This document shows, in pieces, positions 9,885 to 18,567 of a DNA stretch of 64,000 bases. Origin of the DNA: Streptomyces sp. NRRL S-1022 (GTDB lineage: Bacteria > Actinomycetota > Actinomycetes > Streptomycetales > Streptomycetaceae). The notes beneath the pieces are model-generated. The model worked only from the letters and a program-made list of their open reading frames with translations. It searched no databases and was not told the DNA's origin. Position numbers and translations under genes: made by a program. The stretch spans positions 62,001-126,000 of the forward strand of contig NZ_JOIU01000021.1 in NCBI RefSeq assembly GCF_000720135.1, given 5' to 3'. Each line of letters opens with the position of its first letter. The stretch's first letter is position 1.

Positions 9885-9913
9885 TTGTAGCCACTGACGC
9901 CGTTGAGTAGCCT
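9885..9913 (+). promoter_or_regulatory. Predicted promoter of the GntR-type gene
   Basis: TTGTAG (9885-9890) and TAGCCT (9908-9913) are separated by exactly 17 bp, a plausible -35/-10 pair. The predicted transcription start falls near 9920, inside the palindrome described next. Confidence 0.5.
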
Positions 9914-9919
9914 GACGTC

Positions 9920-9934
9920 AGTTGTCAGACAACT
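9920..9934. promoter_or_regulatory. GntR/FadR-type operator (AGTTGTCAGACAACT)
   Basis: This is a perfect 15-bp palindrome, seven-base arms around a central A, containing the TTGTC/GACAA core usual for FadR-subfamily operators. It lies between the predicted -10 box and the ribosome-binding site GGGAGGA (9935-9941) of the GntR gene. Binding there would block transcription start, so autorepression is the simplest reading. No second copy was noticed elsewhere in the window. Confidence 0.6.
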
Positions 9935-9948
9935 GGGAGGACCGCCCG

Positions 9949-10692
9949 ATGGCCCTGCGCCCGATCGCCCGGCTCTCGACGGCCCGCGAGGTCATCGCGC
10001 TGCTCCACCGGGAGCTGGCCAGCGGAGCCTGGCCCATAGGTTCCCGGATCCCCTCCGAGACGGAGCTGGCGGCGGAACTGGGCGTGAGCCGGCCCACCAT
10101 CCGTGAGGCCGTCAGCGCGCTCGTGCACACCGGCATGCTGGAGGCCCAGCGCGGCAAGGGCGTCTTCGTACGGTCGGTGTCCGACCCGGCGCCCATGCTG
10201 CAGAGCATCGAACTCGCCGACGTGCGCGATGTGTTCGAGGTCCAGCTCGGCTTCGACGTACAGGCGGCGCACTCCGCGGCCCAGCGCCGCACGTCACAGG
10301 ACATGACGCGGCTGTGGCAGCTGCTGCGGGCCCGGGCCGAGGCGGCGGGGCGGGACGACGCCGAGTTCGGCGAGCGGGACGCCGCGCTGCACCTGGCCGT
10401 GGTCGAGGCGGCCCACAACGTGACGCTCACCGAGTGCTACCGGTTCTTCGTCCGGCGCCTGCAGGAGAGCCTGGACCTGTTCGCCGGCGCCGACACCCAC
10501 CTGGAATGCGGCACCGAGGCCCACGAAGCGCTCGTCCAGGCCATCGACGACCAGGACTCGGAGGCCGCCGCGGCGGCGGCCCGCCATGTCGTCCGCACGA
10601 GTCTGCACGCCCTGGAGGGGCTGCTGGCGGTGCGCGCCGCCGAGCCGCCGGCCACGCCCCCGGCCAGGGGCCGCGGCGGCCCGGGCAGCTGA
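9949..10692 (+). CDS. GntR family (FadR subfamily) transcriptional regulator
   Basis: The 247-residue protein has an N-terminal winged helix (about 10-72; the motif SETELAAELGVSRPTIREAV is the recognition helix) and a C-terminal all-helical FCD ligand domain. The FCD metal/ligand residues appear in ERDAALHLAVVEAAHN and EAHEALVQAI. The ATG at 9949 follows GGGAGGA with 7-bp spacing; nine upstream codons lack a better start. It sits between the chorismate operon and the LAL activator. It is a likely local repressor that senses a carboxylate intermediate, but that role is inferred from family and position. Confidence 0.88.
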   Translation: MALRPIARLSTAREVIALLHRELASGAWPIGSRIPSETELAAELGVSRPTIREAVSALVHTGMLEAQRGKGVFVRSVSDPAPMLQSIELADVRDVFEVQLGFDVQAAHSAAQRRTSQDMTRLWQLLRARAEAAGRDDAEFGERDAALHLAVVEAAHNVTLTECYRFFVRRLQESLDLFAGADTHLECGTEAHEALVQAIDDQDSEAAAAAARHVVRTSLHALEGLLAVRAAEPPATPPARGRGGPGS

Positions 10693-10751
10693 CCGGCCGG
10701 ACAGCGGGCAGCGGGCACATGCGAGGCGGCGCGACAGGGAGGAAACACCCC

Positions 10752-13628
10752 ATGCCGACATCCGGGGACCAGCGCCTCGTCGGGCGCGAGCGGGAACAGG
10801 CCGCGTTACGGACCGCGCTGGACGCGACGGCGGCGGGGCGGGGCTCCCTGCTGGTGTTCCACGGACCGTCCGGGTCGGGCAAGTCCCTGTTGCTGCGCAC
10901 GGCCGCCGCGCAGGCGGCCCGACGCGGCATGACCGTGTCCAGCGCCCGGCTGGCCCGGCTCGACCAGCACTCCGCGATGGCCCCGCTGCTCACCGCGCTC
11001 GGCGCCGGGCCGCATCCGGTGGTCGACGCCGCCCAGGCCCGCTCGCTGGCCGGGTTCGCCGACCGGCCCACCCACTGGAGCCGGCTGATCCGGCTGCTGC
11101 ACCGCCTCATCGGGCGACGGGCCGCCCAGTCACCGCTGGTGATCGTCCTGGACGACCTCCAGTGGGCGGACCAGCTGACCCTGGCCGCCCTGGAGACCCT
11201 GGTGCCCCGGCTCGCCGGCGCTCCGGTCCTGTGGCTGGCCGCCTGCACCGGCTTCCCCGTCGTACGGCCCACCCGGGACGCCCTCGACCGGCTGCTGGCC
11301 GCCCACGCCGACGTCGTGCCGCTGTCCGCGCTGGAGGAGCCGGCCGCCGCGCAGCTGGCGGCCCAGCTCCTCGGCACGGCGGGTCCGGAGGACATCCGCA
11401 GGGTCGTGACCATGGCGGGCGGCATCCCCGCCCTCATCGGGCGGCTGGTCCACCTGCTGCGCGAGGAAGGGCGGATCCGCACCGAGGACGGCACGGTACG
11501 GGTGCTCGGCGGGCATCCCCCCGTCGACCTGACCCGGGCGACCGCCCCGGTGCTGCCCGGACTCGCCCCGCAGACACGGGAACTGCTGCAGGTCGGAGCG
11601 GTGCTCGGCCCGCGTTTCTCGCTGCGGGAGGCCGCCGCGCTGACCGGCAGGCCGACGATGGAACTGGCCACCGCCGCCCAGGAGGCCGTCGCCGCGGGAC
11701 TGCTGGAGGACGACGGTGCCGCGTTCCGCTTCCGCGCCCCGCTCGTCCACCAGGCCCTGCACGACAGCCTCCTCGGCCCCGTGCGCCGCGCCCTGCACGC
11801 CGAGGCGGCCCGGCTGTGCGCGGCGGAGGAACGGCCCTGCCCGGAGACCATCGGGCATCTGATCCTCTCCGGCACACAGGAGGACCTGGAGCAGGGCGCC
11901 GCCCATCTGGAGTGGCTGAAGCGGAACGAGGACTCCCTGCCGTCCCACGAGCGCGAGGAGCTGACCGGGGCCCTGCTCGCCCAGCTGCGCCGGTACGACC
12001 CCCTCGCGGCCGGCCCGGTGCGGACGGCGGTACGTCTCTTCCTCGCTGCCGGTCGGCCCGGCGCCGCCCGCCGGCTGCTCGACGCGGCCCTGGCCACCGC
12101 GGGCTGGGAGACCGACGCGGAGGCCGACGCGTTCGCCGAACTCGTGGAAGTGCTGCTGCGGCTGGGGCAGGCCCCCGACGCGCTGCGGCATCTGCGGCGG
12201 GCACGCGAGGACACGCGTTCCCCCGCCCGCGGCCGGGCCTGGCTCACCGCGCTGGAGGCCCGCTGTCTGCCGGCCTGCTCCGGCGGCGAGTGGGCCGGCG
12301 CCGCATCCCTGGCCGGCGCCGCGGTCGACCTGGCCCGGCAGACGGCGGACCATGCCTCCGCTGCGCTCGGCACCGCCCTGCTCGCCCGGTGCGCGCAGCG
12401 CGCGGGAGACATCGGCGAGGCGTTGCGGCTCGCCGGCGAGGCGGTCGCGGGCGGGCCGCACCGTGCGGAGCGCAGCTTCGGCTGGGAACTGGCCGTGCCC
12501 GCGCTGATCCTCGGCTCGGCCGGACGCCCGCTGGACGCGGACGAGGTGCTGAAGGCCTGGCGGGACTCCACCGGCGAGCAGGGATGGGACTGGGCCGCAC
12601 CGCGCTGGCACCTCGCCCGGTCGGTGCAGTTGTGGCACAGCGCCCGGCTGGCCGACGCCGAGCAGGAGGCACAGGCCGGCCTGGAGGCCTGCGGGCGGCT
12701 CGCCGACCCCGGCAGCGGCAAGGCGCTGCGCGCCCTGCTCGTCCTGCTGGCCACCGTGCGCGGAGACCTGGAGCGGGCCGCCACCCACCTCGCGTCGCCG
12801 GACGGTGCGCCGTCCGGGTTCACCGGCGCCCTCCCCGCCCTCGTCACCGCACTCCACCTCGACGCCTCGGGCAACCCGCAGGAGGCCGTGCGGCACCTGA
12901 CGGACGTATGGGCCGGCCCGGAGCGGCACACCTGGCTGCTCGCCGCGGACCCGCTGATCCTGCCCCACCTGGTCCGCATCGCCCTGCGGGCCGGCGCCCA
13001 CGAACACGCCGCCGAAGCGGTCGAACTGGCCCGCCGGCTGGCCCGGCGCAGCCCCGGCGTCGTCCCGCTGACCGGGGCCGCCCTGCACGCCCAGGGGCTG
13101 TACCGCGGCCTCGCGGCCCCGCTGCACCGCGCCGTGCGCACCTTCCGGGGTGGGTCGCATCCGCTCGCGCTGGCGTCCGCGCTGGAGGACGCGGCGGACG
13201 CCACCCGGGCGCACGGCGAGCCGCTGCGCGCCACCGAGATGCTCCAGGAGGCCCAGCGCATCTACGTGGCCGCCGGAGCGGGACTGGGTGCGGAGCGGGT
13301 GCGACGCCGGACGCGGTTCTCACCCGGCCGGATCGTGCGGGAACCGCCGGCCGCCACCCGGCCCCCGGCCACGTCCGTCGTGCGCGCCCCGGAGGCCGCG
13401 GCGGACTGGGACAGCCTCACCCCGTCCGAGGTGCGGGTCGTACGCCTGGTCGCGGAGGGTCTGACGAACCGGGAGACCGCCCAGCGGCTCGCGGTCTCCG
13501 CCCACACCGTGGACTCCCATCTGCGTCGCGCCTTCGCCAAGCTGGGCGTGTCCCGGCGGGTGGAGCTGGCCCGCTACGTGCTGGCGCACAGCCCCTCCGG
13601 CCAGGTCCCGGCGCCCACCTCCTCATAG
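10752..13628 (+). CDS. LAL (large LuxR-type) ATP-binding transcriptional activator
   Basis: The 958-residue protein has the LAL layout. An N-terminal AAA/STAND ATPase carries Walker A FHGPSGSGKSLL (about 35-46) and Walker B LVIVLDDLQWAD (about 130-141). A long helical TPR-like middle follows, then a C-terminal LuxR helix-turn-helix (about 890-950; LTPSEVRVVRLVAEGLTNRE and SAHTVDSHLRRAFAKLGV). The start ATG follows AGGGAGGAAA. Codon 19 is TTA, so translation should need the bldA tRNA, tying the cluster to development. LAL proteins are typically pathway-specific activators of antibiotic clusters, so this is the best candidate for the on-switch of the left region. Confidence 0.9.
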   Translation: MPTSGDQRLVGREREQAALRTALDATAAGRGSLLVFHGPSGSGKSLLLRTAAAQAARRGMTVSSARLARLDQHSAMAPLLTALGAGPHPVVDAAQARSLAGFADRPTHWSRLIRLLHRLIGRRAAQSPLVIVLDDLQWADQLTLAALETLVPRLAGAPVLWLAACTGFPVVRPTRDALDRLLAAHADVVPLSALEEPAAAQLAAQLLGTAGPEDIRRVVTMAGGIPALIGRLVHLLREEGRIRTEDGTVRVLGGHPPVDLTRATAPVLPGLAPQTRELLQVGAVLGPRFSLREAAALTGRPTMELATAAQEAVAAGLLEDDGAAFRFRAPLVHQALHDSLLGPVRRALHAEAARLCAAEERPCPETIGHLILSGTQEDLEQGAAHLEWLKRNEDSLPSHEREELTGALLAQLRRYDPLAAGPVRTAVRLFLAAGRPGAARRLLDAALATAGWETDAEADAFAELVEVLLRLGQAPDALRHLRRAREDTRSPARGRAWLTALEARCLPACSGGEWAGAASLAGAAVDLARQTADHASAALGTALLARCAQRAGDIGEALRLAGEAVAGGPHRAERSFGWELAVPALILGSAGRPLDADEVLKAWRDSTGEQGWDWAAPRWHLARSVQLWHSARLADAEQEAQAGLEACGRLADPGSGKALRALLVLLATVRGDLERAATHLASPDGAPSGFTGALPALVTALHLDASGNPQEAVRHLTDVWAGPERHTWLLAADPLILPHLVRIALRAGAHEHAAEAVELARRLARRSPGVVPLTGAALHAQGLYRGLAAPLHRAVRTFRGGSHPLALASALEDAADATRAHGEPLRATEMLQEAQRIYVAAGAGLGAERVRRRTRFSPGRIVREPPAATRPPATSVVRAPEAAADWDSLTPSEVRVVRLVAEGLTNRETAQRLAVSAHTVDSHLRRAFAKLGVSRRVELARYVLAHSPSGQVPAPTSS

Positions 13629-13657
13629 CCCCCACTCCGACAGGGAGACGAGCACCC

Positions 13658-15256
13658 ATGCGCGCTGCTGACACCGCCTCGGCGACGACCCGGACCGGGA
13701 CGGAGGTGTCGGCCGGCCCCGTGGTCGGCCGGCTGGAGGGACCCGGGCACCGTGTGGCGGCGTACCGCGGCGTGCCGTACGCGGCCCCGCCCGTCGGCCC
13801 GGACCGGTTCGCACCGCCGCGCGAGCACCCCGGGTGGACCGAGCCGCTGCGCGCGGACGGCCCCGCAGGCACCGTGCCGCTGCAACTGCCGTCTCCGCTT
13901 GCCGGGTTGATGGGCGACCCGGTCGAACCGCCGCGGACGGAGGCGTGTCTGACGGTGAACGTGTGGGCGCCCGCCGCTTCCGGCGAGGGCCCCCACCCGG
14001 TGCTGGTGTGGCTGCCGGGCGGCAGCTTCCTCACCGGCGGCGCCGACCTGCCCCGCTACGACGGCGCGGAACTGGCCGCGCAGGAGGGGCTCGTCGTCGT
14101 CCTCGTCAACTACCGTCTGGGCGCGCTGGGTTTCCTCGCCCCGTCCTGGGCGGAGCCGGCCGCCGTCGAGGGCGCCGGCACCTCGCTGTCCTTCCGCATG
14201 CCGCCGGGAAGCACTCATGTCACGAACGCGGGACTGCTCGACCAGATCGCCGCGCTGCGCTGGGTCCGGCGCGAGATCCACGCCTTCGGCGGCGACCCCG
14301 AGCGCATCACGGTGGCCGGCCAGTCCGCGGGCGGGCAGTCCCTCGCGGCGCTGCTGGCACTGGAACAGGTGCGCCCGCTGTTCCGGCGCGCGGTCCTGCA
14401 CAGCGCGCCGCTGGGCATGGCGCCGCAGAGCCGGCAGGAGGCGGCGCGGACCGCCGACGACTTCCTCGCGGCACTCGACGCGGACCCCGGGCGGCTGCGG
14501 AGCGTCTCCGGCGAGCGACTGCTGCGCGCCCAGCGGACCGTCCTCACCCGGCCCCGCCCGCGCGGGGACGTCCGGCCGCCGTTCCGGCTCGTCGCCGACG
14601 ACACGGTCGTCACCGCCGATCTGCCGGGCGCCCTGCGGGCGGCACCCCCGGTGCACGGGCTCGACCTCCTCGCGGGTGTCACCCGGCACGAGTGCGCGCT
14701 GTGGTACGGGATGGACGCCGCTCTGGACGGGATGACGCGGGCGGAGGTCACGGCGGAGTTCACCGCGGTGTTCGGGTCCCGCGCCGAGGAGGCGCTGCGG
14801 CTCTACGCCCCGGACGCCGGCCCACGTGTCGCGTTCGAGGAACTGAAGACCGACGCCTTCTTCACCGCGCCCACCCAGGAGTTCGCCGACCTCGCCGAGG
14901 CGTCGGGCGCGACCGTCCGGCTGTTCCGCTTCGACTGGCGGGTGCCCGGCCGCAACGCACGCCTGCGGGCCTGCCACTGCCTGGAGATCCCCTTCCTGCT
15001 GGGCCGCGACGAGGCGCGGCGCGCCCCGCTGTTCGCCGACGCCGACCAGGAGGAGACGGCCGCGCTCCGGACGCGGGTGCGCAGGCTGTGGGGGGAGTTC
15101 GTACGGACCGGGACTCCGGCCGACGGCTGGCCGCCGCACCGCCGGGAGCGTCCCGCGGCCCGGGTGGTCGGCGGCGAGCGGGACGGCGAACTGCTGCGGT
15201 CGCTGCTGGAGCCGGGCCGACGGCGGCTCTGGGCGTCAGGCCGCGCAGGGGCCTGA
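13658..15256 (+). CDS. Type-B carboxylesterase family hydrolase
   Basis: The 532-residue protein is an alpha/beta hydrolase of the carboxylesterase type-B/para-nitrobenzyl esterase family. It has the YRGVPYAAPPVG start motif, ACLTVNVWAP, the oxyanion-hole region WLPGGSFLTGG, and the nucleophile elbow AGQSAGGQS with Ser near residue 222 (Gln replaces the more common Glu before Ser). The acidic residue is probably in TRHECALW and the His in ACHCLEIPFLLG. No signal peptide is seen, so it should be cytoplasmic. It lies 29 bp after the LAL gene and ends at the convergent terminator. A tailoring or resistance role (ester hydrolysis or formation) is inference. Confidence 0.88.
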   Translation: MRAADTASATTRTGTEVSAGPVVGRLEGPGHRVAAYRGVPYAAPPVGPDRFAPPREHPGWTEPLRADGPAGTVPLQLPSPLAGLMGDPVEPPRTEACLTVNVWAPAASGEGPHPVLVWLPGGSFLTGGADLPRYDGAELAAQEGLVVVLVNYRLGALGFLAPSWAEPAAVEGAGTSLSFRMPPGSTHVTNAGLLDQIAALRWVRREIHAFGGDPERITVAGQSAGGQSLAALLALEQVRPLFRRAVLHSAPLGMAPQSRQEAARTADDFLAALDADPGRLRSVSGERLLRAQRTVLTRPRPRGDVRPPFRLVADDTVVTADLPGALRAAPPVHGLDLLAGVTRHECALWYGMDAALDGMTRAEVTAEFTAVFGSRAEEALRLYAPDAGPRVAFEELKTDAFFTAPTQEFADLAEASGATVRLFRFDWRVPGRNARLRACHCLEIPFLLGRDEARRAPLFADADQEETAALRTRVRRLWGEFVRTGTPADGWPPHRRERPAARVVGGERDGELLRSLLEPGRRRLWASGRAGA

Positions 15257-15265
15257 CGCACGAAG

Positions 15266-15292
15266 GTGCCGCCGGGACGATCCCGGCGGCAC
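15266..15292. terminator. Bidirectional terminator between the two left-hand operons
   Basis: GTGCCGCCGGGA and TCCCGGCGGCAC form a perfect 12-bp stem with a 3-nt loop. It lies in the 54-bp gap between the convergent esterase and oxygenase genes, so it can serve both. Confidence 0.8.
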
Positions 15293-15310
15293 CCTGTCGG
15301 GCCGGTGGCG

Positions 15311-16228
15311 TCAGACGGTCAGCAGCCCCCGGTCCAGGTCGCTCTGGGCGTTGTAGATCGAGCGCTCGGGGTCGGTGATGGCGCGTCGGCCGTGCATGAC
15401 CCGGGTGTTGTCGATCAGCGCCACGTCACCGTCGGCCCAGTCCAGTTCCTCGGTCAGGTCCTCGGTGACGCTCTCCACCTCCTTGAGGATGTGCACGGGT
15501 ATGTCCCGGCCGTCGGCGAAGGCGATGTGCGGCTTCTCGTAGTGGTTGGAGGGGCCGAGGATGCTGTTGGCGAAGGCCGGCCGCTCGTCGAAGAGGGTGC
15601 CGTGCGCCGCGGAGACCCGGTAGGCGTAGTGGATCGAGCCGTCGTCGAGGAGGTCGATGACGGTCTTGCCGGGGCCGCCGGCCAGCTCGCGCAGGTCGTC
15701 GACGGTGACCGAGGCCGCGTCCGGGGTGCCGAGGTGGAAGGCGGCGAAGGCCTTCCACTTCTCCTCCTCGACCCGCCGGCTGTAGACGATCTCGTGCTCA
15801 CGGAAGAGACCGCGGGCCTCCTCGCCGAGCGCGTCCCACACCCGGTGGCCGTCGCACACGGTGGTCTGCGAGCCGGACGAGGCGGCCTTCTCGCAGAAGA
15901 ACCAGGTGAGGGTGGGCGCGAACGGGCTGTTGCCGTTCTCCAGGTGCAGGCCGACCGCGTCGTAGCCGGCGTCCACCTTCTGCGCGGTGGAGCCGCCGTG
16001 GAAGGAGCGGGCCGGGTCGAGGGTGACGCGCTCGGAGTGGGCGCCGACGAACCGCGAGAACAGTCCGAGGTCCGGACGGAAGCCGCGCAGGAGCAGGAAC
16101 CCGGCCTCGCGCAGCGCCCCGACCACCTGTCCGGGCGCCAGGTCGTCCAAGGTCGTACCCGGCCCGGCCGGCTGGACGAGCAGGCCGGTGCCCGAGCCGT
16201 AGGAGGTCACACGCGCATGGTCGATCAT
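15311..16228 (-). CDS. TauD/clavaminate-synthase-like Fe(II)/2-oxoglutarate oxygenase
   Basis: The 305-residue protein belongs to the TauD/TfdA superfamily and is closest in style to clavaminate synthase/AsnO/SyrP enzymes that hydroxylate amino acids. The iron facial triad is probably His95-x-Glu97 (GLHLENG) with His279 (NTRVMHGRR); Arg289 (DPERSIYNAQ) would bind 2-oxoglutarate. H-x-E instead of H-x-D is known in the AsnO type. ATG 16228 follows GAGGAG. It is the last gene of the leftward operon, 104 bp after the AMP ligase. It may hydroxylate or desaturate the acyl or amino intermediate made by that operon. The substrate is unknown. Confidence 0.87.
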   Translation of the reverse strand: MIDHARVTSYGSGTGLLVQPAGPGTTLDDLAPGQVVGALREAGFLLLRGFRPDLGLFSRFVGAHSERVTLDPARSFHGGSTAQKVDAGYDAVGLHLENGNSPFAPTLTWFFCEKAASSGSQTTVCDGHRVWDALGEEARGLFREHEIVYSRRVEEEKWKAFAAFHLGTPDAASVTVDDLRELAGGPGKTVIDLLDDGSIHYAYRVSAAHGTLFDERPAFANSILGPSNHYEKPHIAFADGRDIPVHILKEVESVTEDLTEELDWADGDVALIDNTRVMHGRRAITDPERSIYNAQSDLDRGLLTV

Positions 16229-16332
16229 GGTTTCTCCTCGCTTGCCGTAAGGGTGGGAACAAAGGGTGGGAACAGGGGAGCTGCCGGACGCGCGCTGCCG
16301 CGCCGGAGCCGGGGACCGGTCGCGGGGGACCG

Positions 16333-17919
16333 TCACCCGAAGCGGCCGGCCGTCAGGGCCGTCCGCACCGCGGAGCGCCGGGGGCGTCCGGTGACGGTGA
16401 AGAACTCGGCGTGCAGGGACTCGTCCGCCGGGACCAGGTGGGCCACCTCGACCCGCTCCACCTCCGAGAGCCGTTCGCGGCCCAGCGCGTCGAGCTCGGC
16501 GCGGACGGTGTCCAGGGAGGCCCGCGGGTCCACGAGGAACAGACCGTGCAGGCCGGGCAGTCCGTCGCCGACGACCGCGACGGCCAGCACGGCGGGGTGG
16601 GAGCGGTACTGGGCCTCCACCCACTCGGGGGCGACGTTGCGGCCCGCGGCGGTGATGATGACGCTCTTCTTGCGGCCCTTGATCCAGATGTAGCCGTCCT
16701 CGATGTCGGCGAGGTCGCCGGTGTGCAGCCACCCGTCCTCGTCGACCACGCATCCGGACGGGTCGTCGCCGCCCTTGTACCCGGCGAACAACGACGTGCT
16801 CTTGACCAGCAGTTCACCGTCGGGCGCGGTGCGCACCCGGACGTGGGGGAGCGGGGCGCCGACGCTGCCGAGCCGGCGTGCGGCCGGGGTGTTCCAGCTG
16901 ACCACGGAGCTGTTCTCGCTCAGCCCGTACCCCTCGTGGACGGGGATGCCCGAGGAGTCGAGACGCCGCAGGGTGTCGGCGTCGACGGGGGCGCCGCCGC
17001 AGCACACGAGCGGGGCCTCGGCCCGCCCGAACAGGGCGGGCACCGGCTCCCGCCGGGCGGCGCGTGCGTCGTCCGCCGCCGTCAGCAGGGCCTCGGCGAG
17101 GGCGGGGGTGACGACGAGCGCGGTGGGCCGCGCGGCACGGATGTGGGGCAGCACCGCCCGGGGGGCGAAGGAGGAGGTGCCCACGAGCGGGACCTCGGGC
17201 GGCAGCAGGACGACGGTGCCGCCGTCGCACGCCACCAGGTAGACGGCGGTGACCTGTTCGATGAGCAGGCTCATCGGCACCAGCGAGAGATAGCGCCGGT
17301 AGGCGTCGGCGGGCATGGCCGAGCGCAGCGAGCCGATCAGTTCCTCCAGCGCGGCCTCGCGGATGCAGACACCCTTGGGCTTGGAGGTGGTGCCCGAGGT
17401 GTGGATGATCTTGCAGAGGCGATCGCCGGCATCCGGCTCCGTGAACAGCGGGCCGGTGCCGGACGGGTCCTGCTCGATGTCGAGCACCCGCAGTTCGGCG
17501 TCCGGGGGCAGCACCTTGTCCAGGCCCCACTCCCTCAGCCGCCGTACGCCCGCCTCGTCGGCGAGGCAGACGTCGATGTCCGCGAGCATGGCGGCCGTCT
17601 GCTCGGCGGTGAAGGCCAGCGGCACCACCACCTCGGCGGCGCCCGCGCCGAGCACGGCGAAGTCGGCGACGAGGAACTCCGGTCCGTTGGCGGTGACCAC
17701 GCCCACCTGGAGCTGGGCGGGGTCGGTGGGGTCGCCGTCCGGGCGGGGGCCGCGCGGGCGCACGGGATGTGCGCGCAGGGCCGCGGCGACGGCGGCCGCG
17801 GCGCCGACGATCCGGCGGTAGGAGTAGGAACGGGCCACCGAGCCGTCGGCGGTGAGCACCTCGACGAGGGGGCGTTCGTCCCCGGCCAGCGCCAGGAGCG
17901 TCTTCTTAAGCGTGTGCAC
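16333..17919 (-). CDS. Acyl-AMP ligase (ANL family) with A10 Lys-to-Arg change
   Basis: The 528-residue adenylate-forming enzyme has the ATP motif TSGTTSKPKGV, GYGLSE, HTGDLADIEDGY and GRKKSVIITAAGRNVAP. The overall form resembles long-chain acyl-CoA ligases. The C-terminal A10 motif, normally TxxGKxxR, reads TVTGRPRR, so the catalytic Lys for adenylation is Arg512. Such a change usually cripples adenylation, so the protein may catalyse only the thioester half-reaction, or may differ mechanistically. GTG 17919 follows AGGAGGTG, and the start overlaps the end of the upstream thermostable-hemolysin gene by 14 bp, so the two proteins are made together. No carrier protein is visible nearby. Confidence 0.88.
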   Translation of the reverse strand: MHTLKKTLLALAGDERPLVEVLTADGSVARSYSYRRIVGAAAAVAAALRAHPVRPRGPRPDGDPTDPAQLQVGVVTANGPEFLVADFAVLGAGAAEVVVPLAFTAEQTAAMLADIDVCLADEAGVRRLREWGLDKVLPPDAELRVLDIEQDPSGTGPLFTEPDAGDRLCKIIHTSGTTSKPKGVCIREAALEELIGSLRSAMPADAYRRYLSLVPMSLLIEQVTAVYLVACDGGTVVLLPPEVPLVGTSSFAPRAVLPHIRAARPTALVVTPALAEALLTAADDARAARREPVPALFGRAEAPLVCCGGAPVDADTLRRLDSSGIPVHEGYGLSENSSVVSWNTPAARRLGSVGAPLPHVRVRTAPDGELLVKSTSLFAGYKGGDDPSGCVVDEDGWLHTGDLADIEDGYIWIKGRKKSVIITAAGRNVAPEWVEAQYRSHPAVLAVAVVGDGLPGLHGLFLVDPRASLDTVRAELDALGRERLSEVERVEVAHLVPADESLHAEFFTVTGRPRRSAVRTALTAGRFG

Positions 17920-18544
17920 CGGACACCTCCTGTGCCGTGCCGACGAGGGTCCGCACGGCGAGCTCGACGAAGTTGTAGCGGCCGGTGAGGCTGTTGATCA
18001 GCCGGCCGATGCTGTCCAGCGGCACCACCCCGGTCGTCGGCGACCTGTCGTAGTACGTGCCCCAGTCGGCGCGCGTGACCTCGTCCATCCAGTGGGTGGT
18101 GGCCTGCCGCAGCGGCAGGAACGGCACGCCCGCGCCGGCCATCGACCGCTCCACCTTGTCGGTGACCGTCGCGAGGATGAATCGTTTCCCCTGACACCAG
18201 GCGATGATCGGCAGCAGCCGGATCAGCTCGCCCCCCGCCCCGCCCGAGCCGGCCAGGGGGCCCACCTCGACCACCTCGTCGCGCTCCGGAGCGGCCTCCA
18301 CCACGGACGCCAGCACCCGCTCCACCGGCACCCCGAGGTAGTTCTCCGAGAAGAATCCCCGCGACCCCGGTCCGGTGAGTCCGGCGCAGGCCGCGACCGG
18401 GCCGCCGGGCGCCTCGCGGACGGTGACGAAACGGTCCGGGCTCGGCGCCGTCGTCGCGCCGTAGGCCTTCCGGTAGGCGTGCTGGGCGAACGTCCGCGCC
18501 TCCTGGTACTCGGGCGTGCCGGACTGAACGATGGCTATCTCCAC
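17906..18544 (-). CDS. Thermostable-hemolysin family protein
   Basis: The 212-residue protein matches the thermostable hemolysin family (named for Vibrio delta-type proteins; the fold is related to GNAT acyltransferases). Landmarks are the aromatic-rich N-terminal segment (ARTFAQHAYRKAYGA), AACAGL, RGFFSENYLGVPVE, EVVEVGPLAG, a central helix (LIRLLPIIAWCQ) and the C-terminal WGTYYDRSP. GTG 18544 follows AAGGAGG. The family is often found beside adenylate-forming enzymes, as here, where the genes overlap by 14 bp. Despite the name there is no signal peptide or membrane segment, and an acyl-transfer role with the ligase is more plausible than lysis. That role is inference. Confidence 0.82.
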   Translation of the reverse strand: MEIAIVQSGTPEYQEARTFAQHAYRKAYGATTAPSPDRFVTVREAPGGPVAACAGLTGPGSRGFFSENYLGVPVERVLASVVEAAPERDEVVEVGPLAGSGGAGGELIRLLPIIAWCQGKRFILATVTDKVERSMAGAGVPFLPLRQATTHWMDEVTRADWGTYYDRSPTTGVVPLDSIGRLINSLTGRYNFVELAVRTLVGTAQEVSGAHA

Positions 18545-18567
18545 GGGAATCCTCCTTCGCCGGCCGG

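Noticed and set aside
10427..13261. 944-codon open frame on the minus strand
   Set aside because: It lies antisense to the LAL gene, has no family motifs, and results from high GC at third codon positions.
17906..18544. Secreted hemolysin toxin
   Set aside because: There is no signal peptide or membrane segment, and the gene overlaps a biosynthetic ligase; the family name is historical.
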